A stretch of DNA of 64,000 nucleotides, taken from contig CAYUYJ010000002.1 in assembly GCA_964449325.1 (NCBI GenBank), forward strand, positions 1 to 64,000, in the 5' to 3' direction. The notes beneath the pieces were generated by a model, which saw nothing but the letters and a program-made list of their open reading frames with translations, did not search any database and was not told where the DNA came from. This DNA comes from RGIG3002 sp964449325 (lineage in GTDB: Bacteria > Bacillota > Clostridia > Lachnospirales > Lachnospiraceae). How positions within the stretch are numbered: the first letter of the stretch is position 1; the number at the start of each line of letters is the position of its first letter. This document shows, in pieces, positions 32,403-41,862 of this stretch. The translations under genes were made by a program, and so were the position numbers.

Positions 32403-34499
32403 ATGGCGAAATATTTAGTGATTGTGGAATCACCGGCAAAAGTGAAAACAATTCAGAAATTTTTAGGTTCAAATTATCAGGTTGCAGCAAGTAACGGACA
32501 TGTGCGGGATTTGCCGAAAAGTCAAATGGGAATTGACGTAGAGCATGATTATGAACCAAAATATATTACAATTCGCGGAAAAGGGGACATTTTAGCTAAT
32601 CTTAGAAAAGAAGTTAAAAAAGCAGAAAAAATATACCTTGCAACTGACCCCGACCGAGAAGGAGAGGCGATTTCCTGGCATCTGACGGAGGCACTGAAAT
32701 TAAAGGAATTAAAGGGCAAAAAGGTCTATCGTATTACCTTTAATGAAATTACGAAAAACGCCGTAAAAGAATCGTTAAAAAATGCAAGAGAAATCAATAT
32801 GGATTTAGTGGATGCCCAACAGGCAAGACGTATGCTGGATCGTATGGTAGGTTATCGGATTTCTCCGCTTTTGTGGGCAAAAGTAAAAAGAGGCTTAAGC
32901 GCCGGAAGAGTGCAGTCGGTAGCACTTCGGATTATTTGTGACAGGGAAGAGGAAATCAATGCATTTATTCCGGAGGAATACTGGAGTCTGGATGCGGAAT
33001 TTCAGATTCCGGGGGAGAAAAAGCCTTTACTTGCCAAATATTACGGAACGACACAGGAAAAGGTGAATATTACTTCCGAAAGTCAGGTGAAAGAAATACA
33101 AAAGGCACTGAAGGGAGCCGAATACAGTGTGACGGATGTAAAAAAAGGTGAGAGAACCAAAAAAGCACCGTTACCCTTCACTACCTCCACCTTACAGCAG
33201 GAAGCCAGCAAGGTATTGAATTTCTCCACCCAGAAGACAATGCGTCTGGCACAGCAGTTGTATGAAGGTGTGGAAATCAAAGGACAGGGAACGGTAGGTA
33301 TTATTACATACCTGCGTACCGATTCTACCCGTGTATCGGAGGAAGCGGAAGTTGCCGCAAAAGAATACATTGAAAATCAGTACGGAAGTCAGTACACGGT
33401 TCAGAGCCAGACGGATAAGAAGACAACGCAAAAGATTCAAGATGCCCATGAAGCAATTCGCCCTACGGATGTGGCAAGAATTCCGTTGGAAATCAAAGAG
33501 TCCTTATCCAGAGACCAGTTTCGATTATATCAGCTTATCTGGAAACGATTTATGGCAAGTCGGATGGCATCTGCCGTTTATGAAACCACTTCTGTAAAAA
33601 TCGACGCAAACGGACATCGGTTTACAGTAGCAGCTTCGCGTATAGCTTTCGATGGTTTTATGAGCGTGTATACGCAGGAGGACGAAAAAGAAGAAAACAA
33701 TACCCTTGTAAAAGAAATTGATAAAGATACGAAGCTGAATTTCAAGGAGTTCCTTGCAAAACAGCATTTTACCCAACCGCCTGCACATTATACGGAAGCC
33801 TCACTTGTGCGTGCCATGGAAGAACTCGGTATCGGACGTCCCAGTACCTATGCTCCTACCATTACAACGATTCTGGCAAGAAGATATATCGTAAAGGAAA
33901 ATAAAAATCTGTATGTAACAGAGCTTGGTGAGGTTGTAAATTCTATGATGAAGGAAGCTTTTCCGGCAATTGTAGATGTGAACTTTACGGCGAATCTGGA
34001 AGCACTTTTAGATGGGGTGGAGGAAGGAAACGTGAAATGGAAGAGCGTTGTTTCCAACTTCTATCCTGATTTGGATGAAGCAGTCAACCAGGCGGAGAAA
34101 GATTTGGAGCAGGTTCAGATTGCTGATGAAGTTTCTGACGAAGTATGCGACCTGTGCGGCAGACAGATGGTAATTAAATACGGACCTCACGGCAGATTTT
34201 TAGCCTGCCCCGGTTTCCCGGATTGTAGAAATACCAAGCCGTACTTTGAAAAAATCGGTGTTTCCTGTCCGAAATGCGGAAAAGACATTGTATTGAAAAA
34301 AACGAAAAAGGGACGGAAATATTACGGCTGTATCGGAAATCCGGAATGTGATTTTATGGTCTGGCAGAAGCCTTCTGCGGCGGTCTGTCCGAAATGCGGT
34401 TCCATGATGTTGGAAAAAGGCTCCAAGCTTGTCTGCTATAATGAAGAATGCGGAAATGTGATAAATAAACAGGAAACTGAAAAAGAAGCAGTAAAATAA
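32403..34499 (+). CDS. topA: DNA topoisomerase I
   Basis: A 698-residue type IA topoisomerase that relaxes negative supercoils. TOPRIM domain at the N-terminus (VIVESPAKVKTI, ATDPDREGEAISWH), DQQARRMLDR-like VDAQQARRMLDRMVGY, and the active-site Tyr303 in GIITYLRTDSTRVS. Three C-terminal four-cysteine zinc ribbons follow (about residues 580-690: CDLCGRQM...C, CPKCGKD...C, CPKCGSM...C). Full length for Firmicutes. ATG 32403 has GGGAAAG upstream. In relatives it usually follows dprA; here its upstream neighbours are accessory genes, marking the boundary of the variable region. Confidence 0.97.
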   Translation: MAKYLVIVESPAKVKTIQKFLGSNYQVAASNGHVRDLPKSQMGIDVEHDYEPKYITIRGKGDILANLRKEVKKAEKIYLATDPDREGEAISWHLTEALKLKELKGKKVYRITFNEITKNAVKESLKNAREINMDLVDAQQARRMLDRMVGYRISPLLWAKVKRGLSAGRVQSVALRIICDREEEINAFIPEEYWSLDAEFQIPGEKKPLLAKYYGTTQEKVNITSESQVKEIQKALKGAEYSVTDVKKGERTKKAPLPFTTSTLQQEASKVLNFSTQKTMRLAQQLYEGVEIKGQGTVGIITYLRTDSTRVSEEAEVAAKEYIENQYGSQYTVQSQTDKKTTQKIQDAHEAIRPTDVARIPLEIKESLSRDQFRLYQLIWKRFMASRMASAVYETTSVKIDANGHRFTVAASRIAFDGFMSVYTQEDEKEENNTLVKEIDKDTKLNFKEFLAKQHFTQPPAHYTEASLVRAMEELGIGRPSTYAPTITTILARRYIVKENKNLYVTELGEVVNSMMKEAFPAIVDVNFTANLEALLDGVEEGNVKWKSVVSNFYPDLDEAVNQAEKDLEQVQIADEVSDEVCDLCGRQMVIKYGPHGRFLACPGFPDCRNTKPYFEKIGVSCPKCGKDIVLKKTKKGRKYYGCIGNPECDFMVWQKPSAAVCPKCGSMMLEKGSKLVCYNEECGNVINKQETEKEAVK

Positions 34500-34512
34500 A
34501 AAGAATGGAAAA

Positions 34513-34545
34513 TTGATACGGAGACGTGTCAATTTTTCTTTTTGT
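34513..34545 (+). terminator. topA terminator
   Basis: TTGATACG (34513-34520) pairs with CGTGTCAA (34525-34532), one G-U pair, GAGA loop, followed by TTTTTCTTTTT. Confidence 0.85.
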
Positions 34546-34685
34546 AGCTATATTTTGTAACAATCACAGAATTTGGGAAATGCGAGAAAATGATTTTGAA
34601 CAAGTTGTGAAATAATTGTGAAAAATCTGAAAAATCCCGAAATGTGATTGAAATGTTGCTCCTCTTGTGCTATGCTAACAATACT

Positions 34686-34700
34686 ATATTTCTGAAAATA
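34686..34700. promoter_or_regulatory. CodY-box-like site upstream of codY
   Basis: ATATTTCTGAAAATA matches 12 of 15 positions of the CodY consensus AATTTTCWGAAAATT, 62 bp before the codY start. It would allow autoregulation by branched-chain amino acid/GTP-loaded CodY. Confidence 0.5.
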
Positions 34701-34761
34701 TGTGCAATTGTATGTAAATACAATTGTCGGAAAGCGAAGACTAAGAAAAGGAGGTCTTATC

Positions 34762-35550
34762 ATGAGTAGTGTTCAACTTTTGGACAAGACGAGAAAGATT
34801 GGAAAGCTGCTTCATAACAATAATTCAAGCAAGGTAGTCTTCAATGATATTTGCAAGGTGATGCGAGAGATACTGGCATCCAATGTATTGGTAATCAGCA
34901 AAAAAGGAAAGGTACTCGGAGTCGGCAAATCAGAGGGAATCCCTTCCATTCATGAACTGCTTGTGGACGAAAAGGTAGGCGGTTTCGTGGATAATATGCT
35001 GAATGAGAGACTGCTTGGCGTTTTATCTACCAAAGAAAACGTGAATCTGGAAACGCTTGGCTTTGAAAACAGTGATGTAAGAAAGTTTCAGGCAATCATC
35101 ACACCGATTGAAATTGCCGGAGAGAGACTGGGAACCTTATTTATTTACAAATGTGATGAACAATATGATATTGATGATATTATTTTGTGCGAGTATGGGA
35201 CTACCGTTGTGGGGTTGGAAATGCTTCGTGCGGTTAATGAGGAGAGTGCGGAAGAAAGCAGAAAAGTGGCTGTTGTTAAATCAGCAATCAGCACTCTTTC
35301 GTTCTCGGAATTGGAAGCTATTACCCATATATTCGATGAATTAAACGGTATGGAGGGAATTCTGGTTGCCAGCAAAATTGCGGACAGAGTAGGCATTACC
35401 CGCTCTGTTATCGTAAATGCCCTTCGTAAATTTGAGAGTGCAGGTGTCATTGAATCCCGTTCTTCAGGTATGAAAGGAACTTACATTAAAGTATTAAATG
35501 ATGTAGTCTTTGAAGAAATAGAAAACATTAAAAAACAAAACGAAAAATAA
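34762..35550 (+). CDS. codY: GTP-sensing pleiotropic repressor CodY
   Basis: A 262-residue CodY, the usual length. N-terminal GAF domain (about 1-155) that binds isoleucine/valine (ILASNVLVISKKGKVLG), and a C-terminal winged HTH (about 200-255: VASKIADRVGITRSVIVNAL, SAGVIESRSSGMKGTYI). It senses nutrient status and represses amino acid, peptide and motility genes. AAAAGGAGG precedes ATG 34762. It sits between topA and the fla/che operon, a synteny shared with B. subtilis (codY-flgB). A CodY-box-like site lies upstream and a terminator downstream. Confidence 0.97.
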   Translation: MSSVQLLDKTRKIGKLLHNNNSSKVVFNDICKVMREILASNVLVISKKGKVLGVGKSEGIPSIHELLVDEKVGGFVDNMLNERLLGVLSTKENVNLETLGFENSDVRKFQAIITPIEIAGERLGTLFIYKCDEQYDIDDIILCEYGTTVVGLEMLRAVNEESAEESRKVAVVKSAISTLSFSELEAITHIFDELNGMEGILVASKIADRVGITRSVIVNALRKFESAGVIESRSSGMKGTYIKVLNDVVFEEIENIKKQNEK

Positions 35551-35556
35551 AGCGTT

Positions 35557-35590
35557 AAAACCCTGTTATCATGGATGATGGGGTTTTTTT
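35557..35590 (+). terminator. codY terminator
   Basis: AAAACCC ... GGGTTTT outer pairing with inner ATCAT/ATGAT stem, ending in a run of seven T (35584-35590). It separates codY from the flagellar operon. Confidence 0.85.
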
Positions 35591-35624
35591 GATGTCTGAA
35601 TTTACTTAATTTGACAAAAAAATC

Positions 35625-35652
35625 TTGTGTTTTTCTACAAATTATTTATAAT
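35625..35652 (+). promoter_or_regulatory. probable housekeeping promoter of the fla/che operon
   Basis: TTGTGT (35625-35630) and perfect TATAAT (35647-35652), 16-bp spacing, about 70 bp before flgB. No sigma-D-type -10 (GCCGATAW) is seen here. Confidence 0.5.
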
Positions 35653-35723
35653 AGAATAAGGTGAATGGTTGTAGCTTAATGTAAGTTGATGATTTTGTGC
35701 CGTTTTACAGGGAGGATGTATAT

Positions 35724-36113
35724 ATGATTAATAGCAATGTATATGATTATATCAATGTATTGGATAAAGCAGCCGATGCTTCATGGATACGAAATGAAGT
35801 GATTGCTAACAATATTTCCAATGTTGATACACCGGGGTATAAGCGACAGGATGTAACCTTTGAGTCAGAATTGGAGAAAGCACTGGTAGGGCAAAGATAC
35901 ATATCAATGGATGACAAGGTTGCAAATCTTTCTTTGGATAAGTTGGAACCGAGAACTTACAAAGACTATACAAGTTATTCTTATCGATTAGATGGGAATA
36001 ATGTGGATATAGAAACTGAAAATGTTATTCTGGCAAAAAACCAGATTAAATATGAGGGATTAATGAAGGGGATTACTCAGGAATTCCAAAATTTAAAGAT
36101 TGTAATGAAATAG
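35724..36113 (+). CDS. flgB: flagellar basal-body rod protein FlgB
   Basis: A 129-residue proximal rod subunit exported by the flagellar type III system. It has the Flg_bb_rod signature NEVIANNISNVDTPGYKRQDV near residues 24-44 (cited by its core NNISNVDTPGYK) and a C-terminal rod helix. Start ATG 35724 is preceded by AGGGAGGATG; an upstream in-frame start at 35697 is inside the leader. First gene of the operon, 14 bp before flgC. Confidence 0.96.
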   Translation: MINSNVYDYINVLDKAADASWIRNEVIANNISNVDTPGYKRQDVTFESELEKALVGQRYISMDDKVANLSLDKLEPRTYKDYTSYSYRLDGNNVDIETENVILAKNQIKYEGLMKGITQEFQNLKIVMK

Positions 36114-36127
36114 GGGAGGAATAGAAA

Positions 36128-36583
36128 ATGAGTATGTTTTCGGCGTTTGACATTAATGCTTCCGGTATGACGGCGGAGCGTTTTCGCATGGACACTATTT
36201 CTGAAAATGTGGCAAATGCGAGTACAACCAGAACAGAGGACGGAACACCTTACAGAAGAAAAGTTGTTACCTTTGAACAGAAGGGAGATCAGACTCCGTT
36301 CAGTCGGGTATTAGATAAAGCAAGAGGTGTTTATTCCGGCTATTCGGGACAGGGAGTAAAGGTGAGCGGAGTGTACGAGGATACGTGGACGGAAAATAAG
36401 TTGGTTTATGATCCTTCACATCCGGATGCGGACGAGAACGGATATGTGGAATACCCGAATGTCAATATCATTACGGAAATGACAAACCTGATTGATGCAA
36501 GCCGTGCTTATGAGGCAAATTCTACAGCTTTTAATGCATCCAAGTCCATGGCACTTAAGGGACTACAGATGACAAGCAATTAA
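36128..36583 (+). CDS. flgC: flagellar basal-body rod protein FlgC
   Basis: A 151-residue rod subunit. The N-terminal FSAFDINASGMTAERFRMD and SENVANAS match the FlgC/rod family, and the C-terminal VEYPNVNIITEMTNLIDASR is the conserved helical end needed for axial assembly. GGGGAGG precedes ATG 36128. Standard position between flgB and fliE. Confidence 0.97.
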   Translation: MSMFSAFDINASGMTAERFRMDTISENVANASTTRTEDGTPYRRKVVTFEQKGDQTPFSRVLDKARGVYSGYSGQGVKVSGVYEDTWTENKLVYDPSHPDADENGYVEYPNVNIITEMTNLIDASRAYEANSTAFNASKSMALKGLQMTSN

Positions 36584-36629
36584 TTGGGAGATTTTTAGAT
36601 AAAGTTAAGGTATAAAGGGAGAAATTAAC

Positions 36630-36953
36630 ATGGATATTACATCGTTGTATAGTGTGAATTCCAATGTGGTAAAAGAAGCACTGCAGACAGGCACGAATGG
36701 TGTTAATACTACCAAGGAGGAAACGGGCGTATTTGATTCCATGCTGAATGCGGCTATCGATAACTTAAACACTACAAACAGCTATCTGTCAGACATGGAA
36801 AATGAAGAAATAAAATTTGCGTTAGGGGAAACGGAAAATGCGCATGATTTGACAATTGCACTTGAAAAAGCCTCTGCGGCTCTTCAGTATACCGTTGCGG
36901 TACGGGATAAGTTTCTGGAAGCATATAAAGAAATTATGCAGATGCAGATTTAA
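36630..36953 (+). CDS. fliE: MS-ring/rod adaptor FliE
   Basis: A 107-residue FliE, joining the MS ring to the rod. Recognisable C-terminal half: TENAHDLTIALEKASAALQY and VAVRDKFLEAYKEIMQMQI. GGGAG precedes ATG 36630. It lies between flgC and fliF as in most Firmicutes operons. Confidence 0.95.
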   Translation: MDITSLYSVNSNVVKEALQTGTNGVNTTKEETGVFDSMLNAAIDNLNTTNSYLSDMENEEIKFALGETENAHDLTIALEKASAALQYTVAVRDKFLEAYKEIMQMQI

Positions 36954-36977
36954 TCAGAAGGGTGAGGAGAGTCACAA

Positions 36978-38576
36978 ATGGCAGATAAAGCGAAAGAGCT
37001 TTTAGAAAAAGTGAAAACATGGTGGGATAAATTCACATCAAAACAAAAAACAATTATAATCGGAGCCGTAGTAGCGGTTGTTTTAGCATTCGCAATTCTT
37101 ATTACGGTATTGTCGCAGACCAAATATACGGCTTTGAGAAATTGTGAAACGACGAAAGAGGCATCCGAAATTACGGAACTGTTGGAAGCGGCAGGAGTGC
37201 CGTATCATGTGTCGGATGACGGACTTCGTATAGAGGTGGATGAGAAAGAACTGTCAACAGCCAATCTTTTACTTGGAGCAAACGGTTTCACGGTAGAAGG
37301 GTATTCTATTGAGAATGTAACTGACGGCGGTTTCAGCGTAACGGAAACAGACAAGCAGAGAAAATACAAGGAATTTTTACAGGACAGTATCGCAAGAGAT
37401 TTTATCGGTATGTTTGAACCGATTAAGAATGCGGTAGTAAAGTTGAACCTGCCACAGAATGACGGCACCTTGATTTCCAAGGAAGAGGAAGCCTCTGCCG
37501 CAATTGTTTTGGAACTGGAAGGTGAGTTTACAACTGATAATGCTGCCTTTCTCGCAAAAGCAGTTTCAACATTACTTGGAAATGAAACAACGAAGAACAT
37601 TACCATTATGGATACCAACGGAAATCTTCTCTATTCGGGAGAAGACAATTATTCCGTGAGCGGTTCGGCGAGTACACAACTTGGTGTAAAGAAACAGGCA
37701 GAAGACCAGTTTGCTGCAGAAGTCAAGAAAGTATTGACTGCAACGAATGAATTCAGCATGATTGAAGTGTCTCCGAATTTGGATATTGATTTTTCTGCAA
37801 AAGATACTACAACCCATAATTATTCCGCACCGGACGGGCGTACCGAAGGTATGCTGGCAAGCGAAAATATTTTCAGCTCCGAAGAAGAGAATACGGGTGG
37901 CGGAACACCGGGAACAGATTCTAATACGGAGACTACATATGTATTACCGGATTCAGCTAATTCTTCTTCTACTACAACAGAGGAAAACAGAAATTACCTT
38001 CCGAATGAAGAGGTAACGAAGGAATCCGAACCGGCGGGAAGAATTCAGTATGACAATTCTTCCGTGTCTGTTACCGGAACGGAATATGTGGTAATAAAAG
38101 AAGAGGATGCTGAAAGACAAGGATTACTGGATGGCATTACGTGGGAAGAATATAAGCTCGCTAATGCGGAAAGAACGAGAGTAGAAGTTGACGAGGATTT
38201 GTATTCAGTTGTTGCGAATGCAACAGGCATTCCGTTGGAAAACATAACCATTGTAAAATACAGTGAGAATTATTTTGTGGACAGCGAAGGTCTTGGCATT
38301 GGGGTATCCGATATTATACAGATTCTTCTTATCGTTGTTATTCTTGCTTTACTCGGCTTTGTGGTTTTGAGAAGCATGGCAGCAAAGAAAGAAGAAACGC
38401 AGGAAGAAGAATTGTCAGTGGAAACTTTGTTACAGTCAACACCTGCCAGTGAACTGGAAGATATTGAAGTAGAAACAAAGTCGGAAACACGTAAGATGAT
38501 AGATAAATTCGTGGAAGAAAATCCGGAAGCGGCTGCGAATTTGTTACGAAACTGGTTAAACGAGGATTGGGGGTAA
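36978..38576 (+). CDS. fliF: flagellar MS-ring protein FliF
   Basis: A 532-residue ring scaffold in the membrane. First membrane helix about residues 25-46 (IIIGAVVAVVLAFAILI), YscJ-like ring-building motifs (YTALRNCETTKEASEI, PYHVSDDG), a low-complexity Gly/Thr/Ser region near 300-335, a second helix about 443-463 and a cytoplasmic tail EENPEAAANLLRNWLNED that docks FliG. GTGAGGAG lies upstream of ATG 36978. fliG follows after 6 bp. Confidence 0.97.
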   Translation: MADKAKELLEKVKTWWDKFTSKQKTIIIGAVVAVVLAFAILITVLSQTKYTALRNCETTKEASEITELLEAAGVPYHVSDDGLRIEVDEKELSTANLLLGANGFTVEGYSIENVTDGGFSVTETDKQRKYKEFLQDSIARDFIGMFEPIKNAVVKLNLPQNDGTLISKEEEASAAIVLELEGEFTTDNAAFLAKAVSTLLGNETTKNITIMDTNGNLLYSGEDNYSVSGSASTQLGVKKQAEDQFAAEVKKVLTATNEFSMIEVSPNLDIDFSAKDTTTHNYSAPDGRTEGMLASENIFSSEEENTGGGTPGTDSNTETTYVLPDSANSSSTTTEENRNYLPNEEVTKESEPAGRIQYDNSSVSVTGTEYVVIKEEDAERQGLLDGITWEEYKLANAERTRVEVDEDLYSVVANATGIPLENITIVKYSENYFVDSEGLGIGVSDIIQILLIVVILALLGFVVLRSMAAKKEETQEEELSVETLLQSTPASELEDIEVETKSETRKMIDKFVEENPEAAANLLRNWLNEDWG

Positions 38577-38582
38577 AAGGCT

Positions 38583-39602
38583 GTGGCTAGAAGCGGAGGA
38601 GAAGAAAAGTTAAGCGGATTACAAAAAGCTGCAATACTGCTGATATCCCTTGGACCTGAAAAATCAGCGAATATTTTTAAACATCTGAAAGAGGATGAAA
38701 TTGAGGAACTGACACTGGAAATTGCAAATACGCGAAGTGTTACTCCACAAGTAAAAGAAGCAGTTATTAATGAATTTTATGAGGTTTGTCTGGCGCAACA
38801 GTATATTGCGGAAGGCGGTATCGGTTATGCTAAGGAACTTTTGGAAAAAGCACTTGGTTCCGACAAAGCAATGGATGTTATCGGTAAGCTGACAGCGTCC
38901 TTGCAGGTTAAACCGTTTGAATTCGTACGAAAAACGGATGCTTCACAGCTTTTAAACTTCATACAGGATGAGCATCCGCAGACAATTGCACTTATTTTGT
39001 CTTATCTTGCACCGGGACAGGCTGCGATGATTGTTTCGGCATTACCGCCGGACAGACAGGCGGATGTGGCAAAACGTATTGCTGTAATGGATCGTACAAG
39101 CCCGGATGTTATCAAGGAGGTCGAAAAAGTTTTGGAATCCAAGCTGGCATCTTTGGTAAATCAGGATTACACGATTATTGGTGGTGTGGATGCTGTAGTT
39201 GAAATCCTTAATACGGTTGACCGTGGAACAGAGAAACATATTATGGAAACTCTTGAAATTGAAGAGCCTGAATTGGCTGATGAAATTCGTAAGAAGATGT
39301 TCGTATTTGAAGATATCCTTCTTTTGGACGACAGAGCAATTCAGAGAGTGCTTCGTGATGTAGACAATAATGATTTGGCAGTTGCACTGAAAGGTGCTAA
39401 TGAACAGGTGCAGAATGCAATATTCAATAACTTGTCCAAACGTCTGGCTGTTATGATCAAAGAGGATATGGACTTTATGGGACCGGTTCGTATGAAGGAT
39501 GTTGAAGAAGCACAGCAGAAGATCGTAAATATTATCAGAAAACTGGAAGACTCTGCAGAAATTGTAATTTCCAGAGGCGGAGGTGACGAGATAATTGTTT
39601 AG
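38583..39602 (+). CDS. fliG: flagellar motor switch protein FliG
   Basis: A 339-residue switch/torque protein. N-terminal FliF-binding domain (LSGLQKAAILLISLGPEKSA), armadillo middle domain with the EHPQTIALILSYL motif near residues 125-137, and C-terminal torque domain (FVFEDILLLDDRAIQRVLRD by position 238-257) with charged residues that face MotA. Start GTG 38583 after GGGGGT. Overlaps fliH by 8 bases. Confidence 0.98.
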   Translation: MARSGGEEKLSGLQKAAILLISLGPEKSANIFKHLKEDEIEELTLEIANTRSVTPQVKEAVINEFYEVCLAQQYIAEGGIGYAKELLEKALGSDKAMDVIGKLTASLQVKPFEFVRKTDASQLLNFIQDEHPQTIALILSYLAPGQAAMIVSALPPDRQADVAKRIAVMDRTSPDVIKEVEKVLESKLASLVNQDYTIIGGVDAVVEILNTVDRGTEKHIMETLEIEEPELADEIRKKMFVFEDILLLDDRAIQRVLRDVDNNDLAVALKGANEQVQNAIFNNLSKRLAVMIKEDMDFMGPVRMKDVEEAQQKIVNIIRKLEDSAEIVISRGGGDEIIV

Positions 39603-40524
39603 TGGGAATCTGTTAAAGGCGGGATGGAATGTAGTAAATGAGCAGGACATAAAAGTGATTGATTCTAACTCTTTGCTTGAGAAAAGAATCCAAGAAGCAA
39701 ATGCTGCGTTACATATACAACATTCTGAAGATATTCCAATGGATATGGTAGACGGTGTAGATGCGTTTACGGTAGCAAATCTTCTTGGTGAAGAGGGCGT
39801 TGAAGAAGGCGAATTGCCGGCAGAAATGGCGCAAGAGCCTGAAACAGATGAAATGAAGCCTTTTTCAAGTATTATAAAGGCGGCTCCTGTATATAGCGGA
39901 CCTTCACCGGAAGAAGTGGCAAAAGAGATAGACGAAAAATATAAAGCTGCGGAACTGGAAGCTGCCCGGATTATTTCCGAAGCAGAAGAAAAGGCAGAAG
40001 GCATCCGCAATGCCGCTCATGAACAGGGCAAGAAAACCGGTTATGATGAAGGGTATGCGAACGGACTTGCTCAAATGATGGAAAAAGAGCAGGAATTGCA
40101 GGAAAAAGAAAGACTTTTAGAGGAAGAATATCAAAAAAAGATTGATGAACTGGAACCACAGTTTATCGATGCACTGACGGGTATTTATGAACATATATTC
40201 CATGTGGAGCTGAAGAATTATCGGGAGATAATCGTGCATCTGATTTCCGGAGCAGTACGCAAAATCGAAGGAACAAGAGATTTTATTGTACATGTTTCCA
40301 AAGATGATTATCCATATGTGAGTATGCAGAAGAAACAGATTCAGGCAGCTGTTACGGCACCGAATTCTTCGGTTGAAATCATAGAAGATCTTACATTGGC
40401 AAAAAGTGAATGTATGATAGAAACCGGTGGTGGTATTTTTGACTGTAGCCTTGGCACGGAACTGAAAGAATTAACAGCGAAATTAAAGCTATTGTCCTAT
40501 GAAAAGAAGGGGCAAAATCAATAG
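39595..40524 (+). CDS. fliH: flagellar export regulator FliH
   Basis: A 309-residue FliH, which binds and restrains the FliI ATPase as the peripheral stalk. It has a Glu/Lys-rich long helix (about residues 108-185: EKYKAAELEAARIISEAEEK and the AHEQGKKTGYDEGYANG repeat) and a C-terminal HrpE/FliH domain. It begins at TTG 39595 with GGAGGTG upstream, within the end of fliG. It abuts fliI directly. The N-terminal 100 residues are poorly conserved and acidic. Confidence 0.9.
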   Translation: MFSGNLLKAGWNVVNEQDIKVIDSNSLLEKRIQEANAALHIQHSEDIPMDMVDGVDAFTVANLLGEEGVEEGELPAEMAQEPETDEMKPFSSIIKAAPVYSGPSPEEVAKEIDEKYKAAELEAARIISEAEEKAEGIRNAAHEQGKKTGYDEGYANGLAQMMEKEQELQEKERLLEEEYQKKIDELEPQFIDALTGIYEHIFHVELKNYREIIVHLISGAVRKIEGTRDFIVHVSKDDYPYVSMQKKQIQAAVTAPNSSVEIIEDLTLAKSECMIETGGGIFDCSLGTELKELTAKLKLLSYEKKGQNQ

Positions 40525-41853
40525 GTGGGAAGACTTTTGGAAAGCAAACAGGTAGATTTTGGTAAATATGCAAAAGTACTGGACATTCCTTTGTTTTTGA
40601 AAATGGGAAAGGTCGTAAACGTAGTGGGACTGACGATTGAGTCCGCGGGACCTGATGCAAGGCTGGGGGATGTCTGTGAAATTTTTCCGGATGAGGAAAA
40701 TGCGAAACCGATAATGGCAGAAGTGGTTGGCTTTAAAGATAGCAAGACACTGCTGATGCCCTATGATAATGTGGATGGTATCGGTCTTGGTTGTGTTGTA
40801 CAAAATACCGGAAATCCGCTTACCGTGCAGGTATATGACGGATTGCTTGGACAAGTGCTTGACGGACTTGGCAGACCGGCGAACCGGCATGTTAAAAAAG
40901 GTGTCAGTTATCCGGTTGTTGCTCCACCGCCGGATGCCATGAGCAGGGAAATTATTGATGAAGTTCTTCCTCTCGGGGTTAAAGCAGTTGATGGTTTGAT
41001 TACTGTAGGAAAAGGACAGCGTATCGGTATTTTTGCAGGTTCCGGCGTAGGTAAATCTACTTTAATGGGAATGTTTGCGAGAAATACAAAAGCAGATATT
41101 AATGTTATCGCTCTGATTGGAGAGCGTGGACGTGAGGTCAGGGAGTTTATTGAGCGTGACCTTGGTGAAGAAGGAATGAAACGTTCGGTTGTCATTGTGG
41201 CAACTTCTGACAGACCGGCTCTTGAACGTAACAAAGCTGCCAAAACGGCAACGGCAGTTGCGGAATATTTCAGAGATCAGGGAAGGGATGTACTTTTGAT
41301 GATGGATTCCCTGACACGTTTTTCCATGGCACAAAGAGAAATCGGACTTGCCAGTGGAGAACCACCGGTTTCCAGAGGATATCCCCCAAGCGTGTACTCG
41401 GAAATGCCTAAACTTCTGGAAAGAGCGGGGCGTGCACAGAGAGGTTCCATTACCGGACTTTATACGGTATTAGTGGATGGCGACGATTTTAATGAGCCGA
41501 TTACCGATACGGCAAGAAGTATTTTGGATGGGCATATTATGTTAAGCCGAAAGCTGGGACATAAAAATCATTATCCGGCCATTGATATTTTACAGAGTAT
41601 ATCAAGATGTATGAGCCAGATTGTGGATAAAGAGCATAAAGTTTCCGCGGGAAAACTGAAGAATGTACTTGCCACTTATAATGAAGCGGAAGATTTAATC
41701 AATATAGGGGCTTATAAAAAGGGCAGTAACCCGAATATTGATTATGCGATAGAAAAGATAGATGCAGTAAACGGATTTTTGATGCAGGATGTAGATGAAA
41801 AATTCACATTTGAAGAATCCATCGCAATGTTAGAAGAGTTATTTCAGGATTAG
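40525..41853 (+). CDS. fliI: flagellum-specific ATP synthase FliI
   Basis: A 442-residue F1-beta-like hexameric ATPase of the export apparatus. Walker A GSGVGKST near residues 172-179, Walker B LLMMDS near 257-262, and the flagellar signature SGEPPVSRGYPPSVYSE region. GTG 40525 immediately follows the fliH stop (TAGGTG), with AAGGGG about 10 bases upstream. Together with FliH and FliJ it energises substrate unfolding at the FlhA/FlhB gate. Confidence 0.98.
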   Translation: MGRLLESKQVDFGKYAKVLDIPLFLKMGKVVNVVGLTIESAGPDARLGDVCEIFPDEENAKPIMAEVVGFKDSKTLLMPYDNVDGIGLGCVVQNTGNPLTVQVYDGLLGQVLDGLGRPANRHVKKGVSYPVVAPPPDAMSREIIDEVLPLGVKAVDGLITVGKGQRIGIFAGSGVGKSTLMGMFARNTKADINVIALIGERGREVREFIERDLGEEGMKRSVVIVATSDRPALERNKAAKTATAVAEYFRDQGRDVLLMMDSLTRFSMAQREIGLASGEPPVSRGYPPSVYSEMPKLLERAGRAQRGSITGLYTVLVDGDDFNEPITDTARSILDGHIMLSRKLGHKNHYPAIDILQSISRCMSQIVDKEHKVSAGKLKNVLATYNEAEDLINIGAYKKGSNPNIDYAIEKIDAVNGFLMQDVDEKFTFEESIAMLEELFQD

Positions 41854-41862
41854 GATAAGTAA

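Noticed and set aside
35551..35723. Possible c-di-GMP or other riboswitch before the flagellar operon
   Set aside because: After the codY terminator only about 130 bp remain, with no GEMM-like conserved elements or long pairing.
39042..40010. Long open frame (322 codons) on the minus strand across fliG/fliH
   Set aside because: It lies entirely opposite two well-conserved flagellar genes, has no ribosome-binding site and an implausible composition; it is a shadow of their codon usage.
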